Assembly (NCBI RefSeq): GCF_001306035.1
Contig: NZ_LGCM01000014.1
Span: 1-57,500, forward strand
DNA: 57,500 nt
Origin: Levilinea saccharolytica
GTDB taxonomy: Bacteria > Chloroflexota > Anaerolineae > Anaerolineales > Anaerolineaceae
Reading direction: 5' to 3'
This document shows positions 25,486 to 34,177 of this stretch, piece after piece (the first letter of the stretch is position 1; every line of letters starts with the position of its first letter). A program made the position numbers and the translations under genes. The notes under the pieces were generated by a model. It saw nothing but the letters and a program-made list of their open reading frames with translations, ran no database searches and was not told the DNA's origin.

Positions 25486-26421
25486 TTAATAGCGCGTCAG
25501 GCGCTCATGCAGCAGCCCCAATTCGGCCACCGCATCCACGCCCACGCACACCCGCGCAGGGCGGCGGTCGCCCCACTGCCGCGCGCGGTCCGCGATGGTG
25601 AAGCCCGCGCAGCGCCCGGACGTCTCCACATGCACCGGCCATTCTTCCGTCTGGAAGAAATCCGGGCGCAGCAAATAGGTGATGGTGGAGGGGTCGTGGG
25701 TGTGCACGCTGCCGTTCATGCCGTAAAAGTCATGGTGAAAGCCCTGGTACACCGGCAGCATTTTCTGCAGCAGGCGCGTGTAGGGGGTATCCGCTTTGAA
25801 AATGCTGTCGAAAAACGCAGGGGTCATCATCACGCGGGTAGTTACGTCCAACCCCACCATCACCACCGGCCAATCCGCGCCAAACACGCGCTCCGCCGCG
25901 TGGGCGTCGTGGAAGATGTTGGCCTCCGCCACCGGCGAAATATTGCCCGGCACGGTGGCCGCCCCGCCCATCAAGACCACCTCTTTGACCAGACCGGCGA
26001 TTTTGGGCTCCAGCATCAACGCCAGGGCGATATTGGTCAGCGGCCCCAGCGGCGCCAGGGTGATTTCGCCTGGGTTTTCCAGAACCGTCTTGACGATGAA
26101 CTCGGCGGCGCTCATCCCCACCGGCTGGCCCTGAGGGGCGGGCAGGTGGGTGTTGCCCATGCCGTCCTCGCCGTGCACCGGCGCAGCGATCAGCTCGGCA
26201 TCCACCACCATCGGCCGCCCCGCGCCGGAAGCCACGGGCACATCCGGCCGCCGGGCCAGCTCCACCAGCCGCAGGGCGTTGGCGGTGCAGTTCTCAATCA
26301 CCGAATTGCCAAACACCGTGGTCAGGCCCACAATTTCCAGTTCCGGCGAGTTAAAGGCCGTCAAAATAGCCATGGTATCGTCTATGCCGGGGTCGGTATC
26401 AATCAACACTTTTTTCGCCAT
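25486..26421 (-). CDS. Nucleoside hydrolase (IUNH family), canonical active site
   Basis: 311 residues. Signature '[15 protein letters not shown]' (D8, D10, D14, D15), '[13 protein letters not shown]', '[26 protein letters not shown]', and the active-site 'HTHDPS' (H240, H242, D243) are all intact. It is the most standard of the three hydrolases in the array and should cleave purine or pyrimidine ribonucleosides to ribose and free base in the cytoplasm. The start has TTGAGGAGA upstream. It is 34 bases from both the YjbQ gene before it and the second hydrolase after it. Confidence 0.9.
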   Translation of the reverse strand: MAKKVLIDTDPGIDDTMAILTAFNSPELEIVGLTTVFGNSVIENCTANALRLVELARRPDVPVASGAGRPMVVDAELIAAPVHGEDGMGNTHLPAPQGQPVGMSAAEFIVKTVLENPGEITLAPLGPLTNIALALMLEPKIAGLVKEVVLMGGAATVPGNISPVAEANIFHDAHAAERVFGADWPVVMVGLDVTTRVMMTPAFFDSIFKADTPYTRLLQKMLPVYQGFHHDFYGMNGSVHTHDPSTITYLLRPDFFQTEEWPVHVETSGRCAGFTIADRARQWGDRRPARVCVGVDAVAELGLLHERLTRY

Positions 26422-26455
26422 GTCTGTCTCCTCAAAAATCGGGCCCCCGCCCCGT

Positions 26456-26866
26456 TTAAACGTCCGCCATCACGCGCACGATCACCCGCCGCTGGCGCGG
26501 TCCGTCAAATTCACAAAACAGAATGCTCTGCGAATGTCCCAAAGCCAGCTGGCCGCCGGTCACGATCAGGGTCTGGCTGACCCCCAGCAGGCTGGACTTG
26601 ATATGCCCGGCGGCATCCGCGGGGGTGTCGTATTGGTGCTTAAAATCCACGCGGGTGGGAACCAGCCGCCGCAGCTCATCCAGCAAATCCACGGCGGTGG
26701 CGGGATCCATGCCGCTGTTGTTGATCAAACCGGCTGTGGTGTGGGGCACGTACAGCACGCAAATGCCCTCCTGCACTCCGCTGGCCTTGACCACCTCTTC
26801 CACCGCCGCAGTGATATTGGTCAGGCTTTCTTTTTCTGGTGTATCCAGCACAATCGTCTTCAACAT
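26456..26866 (-). CDS. YjbQ/UPF0047 family protein
   Basis: 136 residues, the full length of the family. Hallmarks: 'LYVPHTTAGLINNSG' with the conserved His-Thr-Thr, 'KHQYDTPADAAGHIKSSLLG' with His ligands, and 'GTGQ/GGQLALGHSQSILFCEFDGPR'. YjbQ proteins are trimers with a His-rich pocket; weak thiamine-phosphate synthase activity has been reported for some, but the true role is unsettled. It is embedded in the nucleoside array, 18 bases after a PfkB gene and 34 before a nucleoside hydrolase, so a role in handling a phosphorylated sugar or nucleoside product is possible. Confidence 0.9.
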   Translation of the reverse strand: MLKTIVLDTPEKESLTNITAAVEEVVKASGVQEGICVLYVPHTTAGLINNSGMDPATAVDLLDELRRLVPTRVDFKHQYDTPADAAGHIKSSLLGVSQTLIVTGGQLALGHSQSILFCEFDGPRQRRVIVRVMADV

Positions 26867-26884
26867 CGCATCCTCGCTTCCGAA

Positions 26885-27820
26885 TTATGAATGTCCCAAT
26901 AAAACCGCGTCCACTTCTGCACGGGTGGGGACTTGCCGCCCCGACCCCATTTTTTGCACCTTGGCGGCCCCCATCGCGTTGGCAAAAGCCGCCGTGCGCG
27001 CCAGCGGCCAGCCGGAAAGCCAGCCGAAAATCAGCGCCGCCGCGAAGGAGTCGCCCGCCGCGGAGGTGTCCACCACCGGCACAGCAAAACCAGGGTGATC
27101 CGCGCGCTCCTGCGCAGTGAAAATACTGCACCCGTGCGGCCCGCGCTTCACCACCACGCCGCTCAACCCGCGCGCCAACAGCGCGTTCACGCGGGCTTCC
27201 TCGCTGCCGCCCTGGGGACTGACCGAAGGCAGTTCCTCATCCGTCAAGAGCAGCACGGAGGTCCGTTCCAGAGCAGCCTGCTGATAGGCAGGCTCAGCGC
27301 TGGCGAAAAACGGCCCGGGGTCAAAAAACACCGGCAGTCCCTGCTGACGCGCCTGGGCCATCCCCGCCAACATAGCCGCGCGCACGCGGGTTTCGTGCAG
27401 GGTGTAGCCCCAGCCGATCAGCGCCTGAGCCGAGGCCACCGCCGCGCTCCAGACAGGCAGCAGCGGCACTTCGGCCCCCTGCCCGTACGCGCCCAAAAAG
27501 ACGTGTCCGCCGCCGTCCGCGGCCACCAGCGAAACCACCGTGGTGGTGGTGCCCTGGGTGGAGACGCTGCGGGTATCCACGCCTTCGGCTTGCAGCGCGG
27601 CCAGCAGCGCCTGGCCGGACCAATCGTCTCCCACCGTGCCCAGGGCGGTCATCGCCATCCCCAGGCGCGCCCCGGCGATCAAAAAATTCCCAGCCCCGCC
27701 CGGTTCGAGCTGCACTTTGCTGGCCACCTGATGCTGGCCAGCCGCCGCCGGCAGGTGGGGGATTTCGGTCACCAGATCGGTGACCAGGTCGCCAATGGAA
27801 ACCACGCGGATTGCGTTCAT
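26885..27820 (-). CDS. PfkB-family kinase
   Basis: 311 residues. 'VVSIGDLVTDLVTEIP' opening, 'LEPGGAGNFLIAGARLGM' sugar site, 'TTTVVSLVAADGGGHVFLG' core strand and 'VVDTSAAGDSFAAALIFG' with the catalytic Asp intact (AAGD in place of GAGD). It should be an active ribokinase-type enzyme. A TATAAT sequence on the minus strand at 27832-27827 ends seven bases before the ATG, and only a weak Shine-Dalgarno (AGG) is visible, so an internal, possibly leaderless start of transcription is conceivable. The gap to the upstream kinase gene is 59 bases. Confidence 0.85.
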   Translation of the reverse strand: MNAIRVVSIGDLVTDLVTEIPHLPAAAGQHQVASKVQLEPGGAGNFLIAGARLGMAMTALGTVGDDWSGQALLAALQAEGVDTRSVSTQGTTTTVVSLVAADGGGHVFLGAYGQGAEVPLLPVWSAAVASAQALIGWGYTLHETRVRAAMLAGMAQARQQGLPVFFDPGPFFASAEPAYQQAALERTSVLLLTDEELPSVSPQGGSEEARVNALLARGLSGVVVKRGPHGCSIFTAQERADHPGFAVPVVDTSAAGDSFAAALIFGWLSGWPLARTAAFANAMGAAKVQKMGSGRQVPTRAEVDAVLLGHS

Positions 27821-27879
27821 GATTGGATTATACCTGCTATATCAAGTTTTTGTGCAGCAATCCCCCGATCAATGGGGTC

Positions 27880-28887
27880 TCACCCAGGGCAAGACAGGGC
27901 AGCCAGCACCTCGGCTGCGCCGTCGCAAAAAGCCCCGCCCATACGCGCTTCGCTGCGCGCCCGCAAAAAGGCGCACACCTGCGCTGCCCCGGGCATCTTC
28001 ATCCCCGCGCCGTACTGGGTGGTAGCCAGGGCGCCCAACGCGCTGGCCAGAGTCCCCGCTGCCGCCAGGCTGAGCCCGCGCCGCAGGGCAAACAGCAGCC
28101 CAGCGCTGAAGGCATCACCGGCGCCGGTGGTATCCACGGTTTCAATGGGGAAAATGGGGAAGAAGCACTTTTCGCCCTGGCTGCTGCCCAACCAACAGCC
28201 CTGCGCGCCGAGCTTGACCGCGCCCAGGCCCACCCCGTACGCCATGAGGGCATCCAGGGCGGCTTCGGGCTGCTCGCTGCCGTCCAGAGCATGCATCTCT
28301 TCCAGGCCGGTGATGCACACGGCCAATTGGGGCAGCAGCCGCCGCATGCCCTCCGGCGAGCGCAGCACCGGTTCCAGGCCGCTGTCCAGGCTGAGGGGCA
28401 CGCCCATTTGCGTGCCCAGGGCGGCGGCCTTCCAGGCGGCCTCAGCCTGCGGCGGCTTCAGAAAGGCGTAGCCGGAAAAATGCAGCACACCCACACCTTC
28501 CAGCATCTCCGCGTTGATGTGCTCCGGCGGCAGCTCTTCATTGGCCCCGCGGAAGGAGAACATGGTGCGTTCCCCGTCCGGCGTGGATACAATCATGGCC
28601 AGGCCTGTGCCCCGCGCCACGCGCGCCACCCGCCGCAGGTCAATCCCTTCGGCTTCCAGCGGTCGGGTGACCTGCTCAGCCCAGGCATCGCGCCCCAAGG
28701 CCCCCACCAGGCCGGTGCGCAGCCCCAGGCGGGCCAGGGTGACAGCAGAGTTGGCCACCGCGCCGCCCACCTCCACCTCCACAAAATCCGAGAGACCGTC
28801 ACCCCCCGGCGGGGGATAACGGTGAATGGCCATCATGGTATCCACATTGAGATCGCCGAACAAGAGCACGTCCAATTCAGGCCCCAT
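27880..28887 (-). CDS. PfkB-family kinase
   Basis: 335 residues from the ATG at 28887, which overlaps the end of the TrpF-like gene by 11 bases; a longer frame would run through that gene. 'DVLLFGDLNVDTMMAI', 'VEVGGAVANSAVTLARLGLRTGLVG' (sugar site), 'GLAMIVSTPDGERTM' and 'TVDTTGAGDAFSAGLLFA' are canonical. It is an active-looking carbohydrate or nucleoside kinase. Its overlap with the TrpF-like gene indicates coupled translation, and the two may act in sequence on the same phosphorylated compound. Confidence 0.85.
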   Translation of the reverse strand: MGPELDVLLFGDLNVDTMMAIHRYPPPGGDGLSDFVEVEVGGAVANSAVTLARLGLRTGLVGALGRDAWAEQVTRPLEAEGIDLRRVARVARGTGLAMIVSTPDGERTMFSFRGANEELPPEHINAEMLEGVGVLHFSGYAFLKPPQAEAAWKAAALGTQMGVPLSLDSGLEPVLRSPEGMRRLLPQLAVCITGLEEMHALDGSEQPEAALDALMAYGVGLGAVKLGAQGCWLGSSQGEKCFFPIFPIETVDTTGAGDAFSAGLLFALRRGLSLAAAGTLASALGALATTQYGAGMKMPGAAQVCAFLRARSEARMGGAFCDGAAEVLAALSCPG

Positions 28888-29575
28888 ATGCGCTGCCCCC
28901 CGGTGCGGCGCGCACCGCGCGCACAAAAGCCGCCACCCGCGCCATATCCTTGACCAGCGGATCGCCGGGCACATTGGTGGCTGTGTTGGAATCCACCCCC
29001 CAGGGCTGCACGGCGGCGATGGACGCGGCCACGTTCTCCGCCGAAAGCCCGCCCGCCAGGATGACGGGGATTTTCACCGATTCGACAATGCGGCGGCTCA
29101 AACGCCAATCGTGGGTGGCGCCGGTGGCCCCCACCCCCGGAAAACCGCTCACCTTGCTGTCCAGCAGCAGCAGATCCGACACCTGGGCAAAGGCCTGGGC
29201 CGCCGCCACACTGGCCTCATCTTCCACCGGCACGGCCTTCATGAGCTGCACGCTCTCCGGCAGAAGGGAGCGCAGCCGGCGCATGCCGTCCACATCCACA
29301 TCGTAGAGATCGGTGGATACGTGCACGATATCCGGCCGCACCGCCGCTGCCATGCGCACGATCTCGTCCACATCCGTAGACATGGTGAGGGCCACACTGC
29401 GCGTGCCGCCGGGCAGCGCTTCCACAATGGCGCGCGCGGCGGCGAAATCCAGCTCGCCGTGCACCAAACCGTAGCGCCCGGCCACAAAGCCCACCTGCTG
29501 CACGCCCATTTCTGCCGCCGCGGCGGCCTCTTCGGGGCGGGTGAAGGCGTAAATTTGAATCACACAGTCTGCCAT
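28877..29575 (-). CDS. TrpF-like (phosphoribosylanthranilate isomerase-fold) protein lacking the catalytic Cys
   Basis: 232 residues, TIM barrel. Alignment by eye with TrpF: 'IQIYAFTRPEEAAAAAEMG' matches K-I-C-G-I-T-RPEDA, so the catalytic general-base Cys is Tyr9. The catalytic Asp is kept in 'LLLDSKVSGFPGVGATGATHDW' (D139), as are the phosphate-binding 'ILAGGLSAENV' and a variant C-terminus 'WGVDSNTATN' where TrpF has GVDVSSGVE. There are no other trp genes here. It sits among nucleoside genes and overlaps a kinase gene. A reaction on a phosphoribosyl or N-ribosyl compound other than tryptophan synthesis is likely; the product is unknown. Confidence 0.8.
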   Translation of the reverse strand: MADCVIQIYAFTRPEEAAAAAEMGVQQVGFVAGRYGLVHGELDFAAARAIVEALPGGTRSVALTMSTDVDEIVRMAAAVRPDIVHVSTDLYDVDVDGMRRLRSLLPESVQLMKAVPVEDEASVAAAQAFAQVSDLLLLDSKVSGFPGVGATGATHDWRLSRRIVESVKIPVILAGGLSAENVAASIAAVQPWGVDSNTATNVPGDPLVKDMARVAAFVRAVRAAPGGSAYGA

Positions 29576-29596
29576 GGTTAAACCTCGTTTTCCGTC

Positions 29597-30922
29597 CTAT
29601 ACCGGATAGGTGGCGATGCGGCTGCCGGGGACGCGCTGGTTCAGCCGCCCCAGCCGTTCGGCCACCTCGCGCATCACGCGCGCCTTGTCAATCGTGCGCA
29701 GTTCGCGCCCGCGCATGAGCACCTTGCCGTTACATAAAACCGTATCCACATCCGAGGCGCGTGAGGAATACACCAGATTGGCGGCGGGGTCGTATCGCGG
29801 CCAAACGTGCACGGCGTCCTGCCGCACCAGGGCGATATCGGCCAGCTTGCCGACCTGCAGCGCGCCCAAATCCTGCTCCTGGCCCAAAACGCGCGCACCG
29901 CCCTCAAAGGCCAGCCCCAGGGCCTGCCCCACCGGGAAGGCAGTGGAATCACCGCCCATGTACTTTTCCAGCAGGGTCAACAGGCGCATCTGTTCCAAAA
30001 TATCCAGGCTGTTGCTGCTGGTGGCCCCGTCGGTGGCGATCCCCACCGGGATGCCGTGTGCCAGCAGCCGCCGCACGTCGGCCGTGCCGCTGGACAGCTT
30101 CATGTAGGTCTTGGGCGCGCGCCCCACCCCCACGCGGCGAGCAGCCATCAGCTCCAAATCCGCGTCCGTGGGGTAACAGCAGTGCGCAAACAAAGCGCGC
30201 CCGTCCAAAATGCCCGTCTCGGCCAGCAGCGCCGGAGGGGTCAGGCCGTACTGGCGCAGGCACAAATCCACCTGGGCCTGGGTTTCCGAAACGTGCAGAT
30301 GCACCCCCACGCCCAGTTCCGCTGCGCGGCGCGCGCACAGGCGCAGGAAGTCCGGCCCGCAGGTGTAGGGCGAATGCGGCCCCATCCAGGTGACAATACG
30401 CCCGTCCGCCGCTCCTTGCCACTCGCGGATGAAGGCCGCTGTGCGCTCCAACTGCGCTTCACCCTGGTGTTCAAACACAGCCCAGGCCAGATGCGCGCGC
30501 ATGCCGCTTTCCACCGCGGCGCGGGCGACCTCATCCATAAAGAAGTAATGGTCGGCCACGCAGGTCACGCCGCTCTCGATCATCTCGGCCATGCCCAAGA
30601 GCGCCCCCCAATACACATCCTCGGCGGTCAGGTTGGATTCCAAAGGCCAGACGTAATCGTTAAACCACGATTCCACGCTGACATCCTCCACCAGCCCGCG
30701 AAACAAGACCATGGGCACGTGGGCATGGGTGTTGATCAGCCCTGGGATAGCCAGCATGCCGCGCGCCTCAATCACCTCGCCCGCGGCGGCCCCCAAACTG
30801 CCCCCCGCCGCCACGGCCTGAATGCGCGCGCCTTCCACGGCGATATCCTGATCGGTCTCCACCCAGGCGCGTTCCCCTTCCGTCCGCAGCACGTCACAAT
30901 GCCGGATCAGCACGTCCACCAT
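29597..30922 (-). CDS. Amidohydrolase, MtaD/SAH deaminase-like (TRZ/ATZ family)
   Basis: 441 residues. Metal ligands are visible: 'GLINTHAHVPM' (HxH), 'VGVHLHVSETQ', 'ALFAHCCYPTD' and 'GIATDGATSSN' (Asp). The ends form the small beta-sandwich typical of the superfamily. The closest remembered relatives are 5'-methylthioadenosine/S-adenosylhomocysteine deaminases and other aminohydrolases of N-heterocycles. In this array it would deaminate an imported nucleoside or the base released from it. The start has AAAGGAGG six bases upstream. It is 24 bases after the ADP-ribosylglycohydrolase-like gene and 21 before the TrpF-like gene. Confidence 0.85.
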   Translation of the reverse strand: MVDVLIRHCDVLRTEGERAWVETDQDIAVEGARIQAVAAGGSLGAAAGEVIEARGMLAIPGLINTHAHVPMVLFRGLVEDVSVESWFNDYVWPLESNLTAEDVYWGALLGMAEMIESGVTCVADHYFFMDEVARAAVESGMRAHLAWAVFEHQGEAQLERTAAFIREWQGAADGRIVTWMGPHSPYTCGPDFLRLCARRAAELGVGVHLHVSETQAQVDLCLRQYGLTPPALLAETGILDGRALFAHCCYPTDADLELMAARRVGVGRAPKTYMKLSSGTADVRRLLAHGIPVGIATDGATSSNSLDILEQMRLLTLLEKYMGGDSTAFPVGQALGLAFEGGARVLGQEQDLGALQVGKLADIALVRQDAVHVWPRYDPAANLVYSSRASDVDTVLCNGKVLMRGRELRTIDKARVMREVAERLGRLNQRVPGSRIATYPV

Positions 30923-30946
30923 GCCAGCCTCCTTTTGCCCGCACGC

Positions 30947-31954
30947 TTAGCGTGCCAAATTTTTCTCCGCCAAGGCCAGCAGCCCTTTGGCCGTGGCCTC
31001 AAAGTCGTATTCGGGGTTGGCCTGGCGCAGCTTGGCCAGCACATCGCGGTCAAAGGCCTCGACACCCTTCCAGGCCCCGGCGATGGCGCAGGCCATGGCC
31101 GCCACGGTGTCAGCGTCGCCGGAAAGCCCAGCTGCGTACATAGCCGTGCGCTGCGGGCTGCCGTCCGCCATCACCAGCACCCCAAAGGCCGCCGGAACCG
31201 ATTCGCTGATGGCCAGGGTGCAGCCGATGACGTCATAGATTTCCTGCAAGCGGGCGCGTTCGGGCAGCTTGGAGCGGGCAATTTCCACCGCCAGGTCAAT
31301 GCGCCGCGAAACCGAGGCCCCCATCCACGGGCAGCCGTGCTGACGGCCCAGGTCGGCGGCCCGCTGGCCCGCGCCCACGATCTCATCCAGGCTGGCGCCC
31401 GGCCGCAAAGCCTCAGCAATCGCCCCTGCCACCGCCGCCGCGCCGGAGATGGCGATGTCGGTGTTGTGGGTGGGGATGCAGGAGCGCCAGGCGTCTTCCA
31501 CCGCGCCCTCCACATCGCCGGGGTGAATCAGCCCCACGGGGGCCACGCGCATGGATGCGCCGTTGGTGTCGCCGCGGCTGCCGGTTTCGTACAAATCGCC
31601 GCCGCTCTTCAGGGCCAGCACCGCTCGGCGCGTGGACGGCCCCACATAGGGGGAATGGTCGCCGTCAATGCGGTCGTACCAGGCCACCACCGCCCGCGCT
31701 GCCCCTTCGGGGGTCACCTTGCCGTCTTCTAAAATGGCCTGCGCCAGGGCAAAGGCCTGTTCGGTGTCGTCGGTAATGCGTCCGGCGGGCAGACCGTGGT
31801 GCACGGGGTGGCTGTCCGGCGCGGAGCGCAGCGTATCAATCCAACCGCCGTGCAGGTCCCAGGTAGCCTGCGGGCTTAACATGGCCGGCATGGCCCAGGC
31901 GTCGCCCAGGGCCTGCCCATACATACCGCCTAAAATGTGTTCATACAGTCCCAT
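30947..31954 (-). CDS. ADP-ribosylglycohydrolase (DraG)-family protein
   Basis: 335 residues from the ATG at 31954, which has GGAGGAG six bases upstream. 'HILGGMYGQALGDAWAMP' and 'GRITDDTEQAFALA' (T61, D62, D63) at the N-terminus and 'GDADTVAAMACAIAGAWKG' near the C-terminus are the paired Mg-binding motifs of DraG enzymes. The family cleaves ADP-ribose from protein or small-molecule acceptors; metabolic members sit beside PfkB kinases and probably hydrolyse N-ribosides. Its place just after a nucleoside transporter and before a deaminase favours a small-molecule N-glycoside substrate; this is inference. Confidence 0.85.
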   Translation of the reverse strand: MGLYEHILGGMYGQALGDAWAMPAMLSPQATWDLHGGWIDTLRSAPDSHPVHHGLPAGRITDDTEQAFALAQAILEDGKVTPEGAARAVVAWYDRIDGDHSPYVGPSTRRAVLALKSGGDLYETGSRGDTNGASMRVAPVGLIHPGDVEGAVEDAWRSCIPTHNTDIAISGAAAVAGAIAEALRPGASLDEIVGAGQRAADLGRQHGCPWMGASVSRRIDLAVEIARSKLPERARLQEIYDVIGCTLAISESVPAAFGVLVMADGSPQRTAMYAAGLSGDADTVAAMACAIAGAWKGVEAFDRDVLAKLRQANPEYDFEATAKGLLALAEKNLAR

Positions 31955-32004
31955 TCCACTCCTCCATGTGCAGCAAACTTGCCGTACAGCGTGAATATAC
32001 AACG

Positions 32005-32055
32005 CAGCGCGGAGGCCCGAGGAGGCAACTGCTCCCCGCCACAGCCTCCGCGCTG
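32005..32055 (-). promoter_or_regulatory. Strong intra-operon hairpin between transporter and catabolic genes
   Basis: A twelve-base perfect inverted repeat (cagcgcggaggc / gcctccgcgctg) with a 27-base loop in the 116-base gap between the second permease gene and the ADP-ribosylglycohydrolase-like gene. No T-tract follows on the minus strand (GCGTTGTATATTC). It could be a partial terminator, an RNA-processing site or a stabiliser that sets different levels for transporter and enzymes. Confidence 0.5.
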
Positions 32056-32070
32056 TTTCCTTCGCGGATA

Positions 32071-33048
32071 TCAGTCCCCGCTGGCTTTGGCGGCGATCTC
32101 CGCTTCGCGTTGTTGGAATTTATGCATGCGCTCGCGCACCTGAGCTTGCGTGCGCAGCGCATACACCACCAGGGCCACGATCGTGGCCACATACGGAATC
32201 ATCTGCACCAACTGCGATGGGATCTTCAGCGAACCCAGCTGGTTGCCCAGCGCGTCAGCCAGACCAAAAATAATCGCGGCGATCAAGGTGCCCAGAGGCT
32301 TGCGCCCGCCCAGGTAAATAGCCGCCAGGGCGATGAAACCGCGCCCCGAAGTCATATCGCGCTGGAAAATGTTGAGATACGCCATCGAAAGGTTCAGCCC
32401 GCCCAGCGAAGCCAGAAAACCGCTGAGCAGCAGGGCGATGGCCCGCACCTTTTTGACGTTAATGCCCAGGGAGGCCGCGGCTTCGGGGTTTTCGCCCACC
32501 GCGCGCAGGTGCACCCCCAGGCGGGTTTTATACAAGAACACCGACACCAGCCAGGTGAGCAAGAAGGCCAGGTACGTGAAAATGCTGTGCCCGCTGAGCA
32601 CGGTGCCGAAAAAGGGAATGTCCTTGAGCAGGGGGATGTTGATCACCGGCACAGCGCCGCTGGCCAGCGAGGACGAGTTGCCCTTATCGCCCGTGAGGAT
32701 GTACAGCAGGAAGATGGTCCCGCCGGTAGCCATGATGTTCAGAGCGATACCGGCCAGGATGATATTGGTGTTCATGGAAAGGTGGAAGAAGGCCAGCAGC
32801 GCGCTCAGCGCCACCCCGGCCAAAATCCCCGCCAGCAGCCCCAGCCAAACGCTCTGGGTGTAGGCCGAAACCACCACCCCCGTAAAGGCCGACACCAGCA
32901 TGGTGCCTTCCAAAGCGATGTTGATCGAACCCGCCAGGTCTGAAATCAAACCGCCCAGAGCCGGCAGGATCACCGGCGTGCTGATGCGCAGCACACTGGC
33001 CGCGAACAGAGCTGAGAAAATTCCGCGAAGTACGACATCAAGCGGCAT
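32071..33048 (-). CDS. ABC transporter permease 2, BMP/nucleoside type
   Basis: 325 residues from the ATG at 33048 (GGAGG just upstream), overlapping the first permease gene by 11 bases. Eight to nine hydrophobic segments and the BPD_transp_2 motifs 'LGGLISDLAGSINIALEGTMLVSAF' (core pieces), 'MNTNIILAGIALNIMATGG' and 'GRGFIALAAIYLGGRKPLGTLIAA' identify the NupQ/YufQ-type inner-membrane subunit that pairs with the other permease to form the channel for nucleosides. Length is normal. Confidence 0.9.
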   Translation of the reverse strand: MPLDVVLRGIFSALFAASVLRISTPVILPALGGLISDLAGSINIALEGTMLVSAFTGVVVSAYTQSVWLGLLAGILAGVALSALLAFFHLSMNTNIILAGIALNIMATGGTIFLLYILTGDKGNSSSLASGAVPVINIPLLKDIPFFGTVLSGHSIFTYLAFLLTWLVSVFLYKTRLGVHLRAVGENPEAAASLGINVKKVRAIALLLSGFLASLGGLNLSMAYLNIFQRDMTSGRGFIALAAIYLGGRKPLGTLIAAIIFGLADALGNQLGSLKIPSQLVQMIPYVATIVALVVYALRTQAQVRERMHKFQQREAEIAAKASGD

Positions 33049-34177
33049 GGCTACCTCCTTCGGCAGCAGCAGCTGCGCCTTCTCCATTGCTGCGGCTGGC
33101 GGCGATGCGTTTCTGCACCATCGGCAAAACCCGTTCCGCCGTCACCAGCAAGATGATGATGGCCTGAATGACCAGCACCATTTCACGAGACATATCCGAA
33201 GCGCGCTCCATCACGTCCGCGCCTGCGCGCAAATAGCCGTAGGCCAGGCCGGTAAACGGAACCGCCAGCGGGTTGTTGCGCGCCAGCAGCGCCACCACCA
33301 CGCCCTCAAACCCCAACCCGAAGGTGATGTTCAAAATGAGCTTGGTATGAATGCCCATCGCCAGGTGCGCCCCGGCCAGCCCGGCGAAGATACCGCTGAC
33401 GGCCATCGCCAGGATGATGACTTTCTTAATGTCCACGCCGCCGTAGCGGGCGAACTTGAGGTTAATACCCACCATGCGCAGCTCGTAGCCAAAGGGGGTG
33501 CGGTACATCAGGAAATACACCACAAAGATGGCCGCCAGCATGATGTAGAGCATGATCGTCAGGTTGGTTTGGTTCACCAGAGTCTGCCGCACACCCTCCA
33601 GCCCAGGGATGGGCGGGAAGAAGTTGGGCAGCACGCCTTCTTTGGGGAAGAAATCCGAAGCCGTGTAGCCCGCGTTGGGCGGCTTGATATAAAAGGTCAG
33701 CAGCCATTCGTAAATCTTCAGCGCAATCGTGTTGAGCATCAACGATGAAACCAGCTCGTTGGCGTTCAGATTGGCCTTCAAGATGCCCGGGATGGCCCCC
33801 CACAAAAAGCCCACCACCATAGCGGCCAGCAGGGCCAGCGGCAAGCGCAGCGCGGGCGGCAGCGGCACATACAGCGAGACCACACCCGCCGTCAGCGCAC
33901 CCAGAACCATCTGCCCCTCGGCCCCCAGCGAAAACAGCTCGGCTTTAAACACGATGGCCGTGGCCAGGCCCAAAAAGATGAGCGTAATCGATTCCTCCAG
34001 CCAGTCGCCGATGCGGTTCAGGCGCGTCAGCGGGCCGAGCAGGAAGGAACGGTACGCATTGAGCGGGTCCTCGGAGACAAACAGCGTGATGATAAATCCC
34101 AACAGCAGCGCCAGACCCACGGCAGCCACAATGCGCACAGTCTCCCGGACGATGGGGTTTGCCATCCAACGTTTCAT
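33038..34177 (-). CDS. ABC transporter permease 1, BMP/nucleoside type
   Basis: 379 residues. The ATG overlaps the stop of the ATPase gene (ATGA). It contains about ten membrane segments, with 'FSLGAEGQMVLGAL', 'LNANELVSSLMLNTIA' and 'GLGFEGVVVALLARNNPLAVPFTGLAYGYLRAGA' (in parts) typical of NupP/YufP permeases. The C-terminus is charged and then Ala/Gly-rich. It forms the membrane channel together with the next permease. Substrates of this transporter class are purine and pyrimidine nucleosides. Confidence 0.9.
   Translation of the reverse strand: MKRWMANPIVRETVRIVAAVGLALLLGFIITLFVSEDPLNAYRSFLLGPLTRLNRIGDWLEESITLIFLGLATAIVFKAELFSLGAEGQMVLGALTAGVVSLYVPLPPALRLPLALLAAMVVGFLWGAIPGILKANLNANELVSSLMLNTIALKIYEWLLTFYIKPPNAGYTASDFFPKEGVLPNFFPPIPGLEGVRQTLVNQTNLTIMLYIMLAAIFVVYFLMYRTPFGYELRMVGINLKFARYGGVDIKKVIILAMAVSGIFAGLAGAHLAMGIHTKLILNITFGLGFEGVVVALLARNNPLAVPFTGLAYGYLRAGADVMERASDMSREMVLVIQAIIILLVTAERVLPMVQKRIAASRSNGEGAAAAAEGGSHAA

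Noticed and set aside
28877-29575. Tryptophan biosynthesis gene trpF
   Set aside because: The catalytic Cys is missing and no other trp gene is near; the context is nucleoside catabolism.
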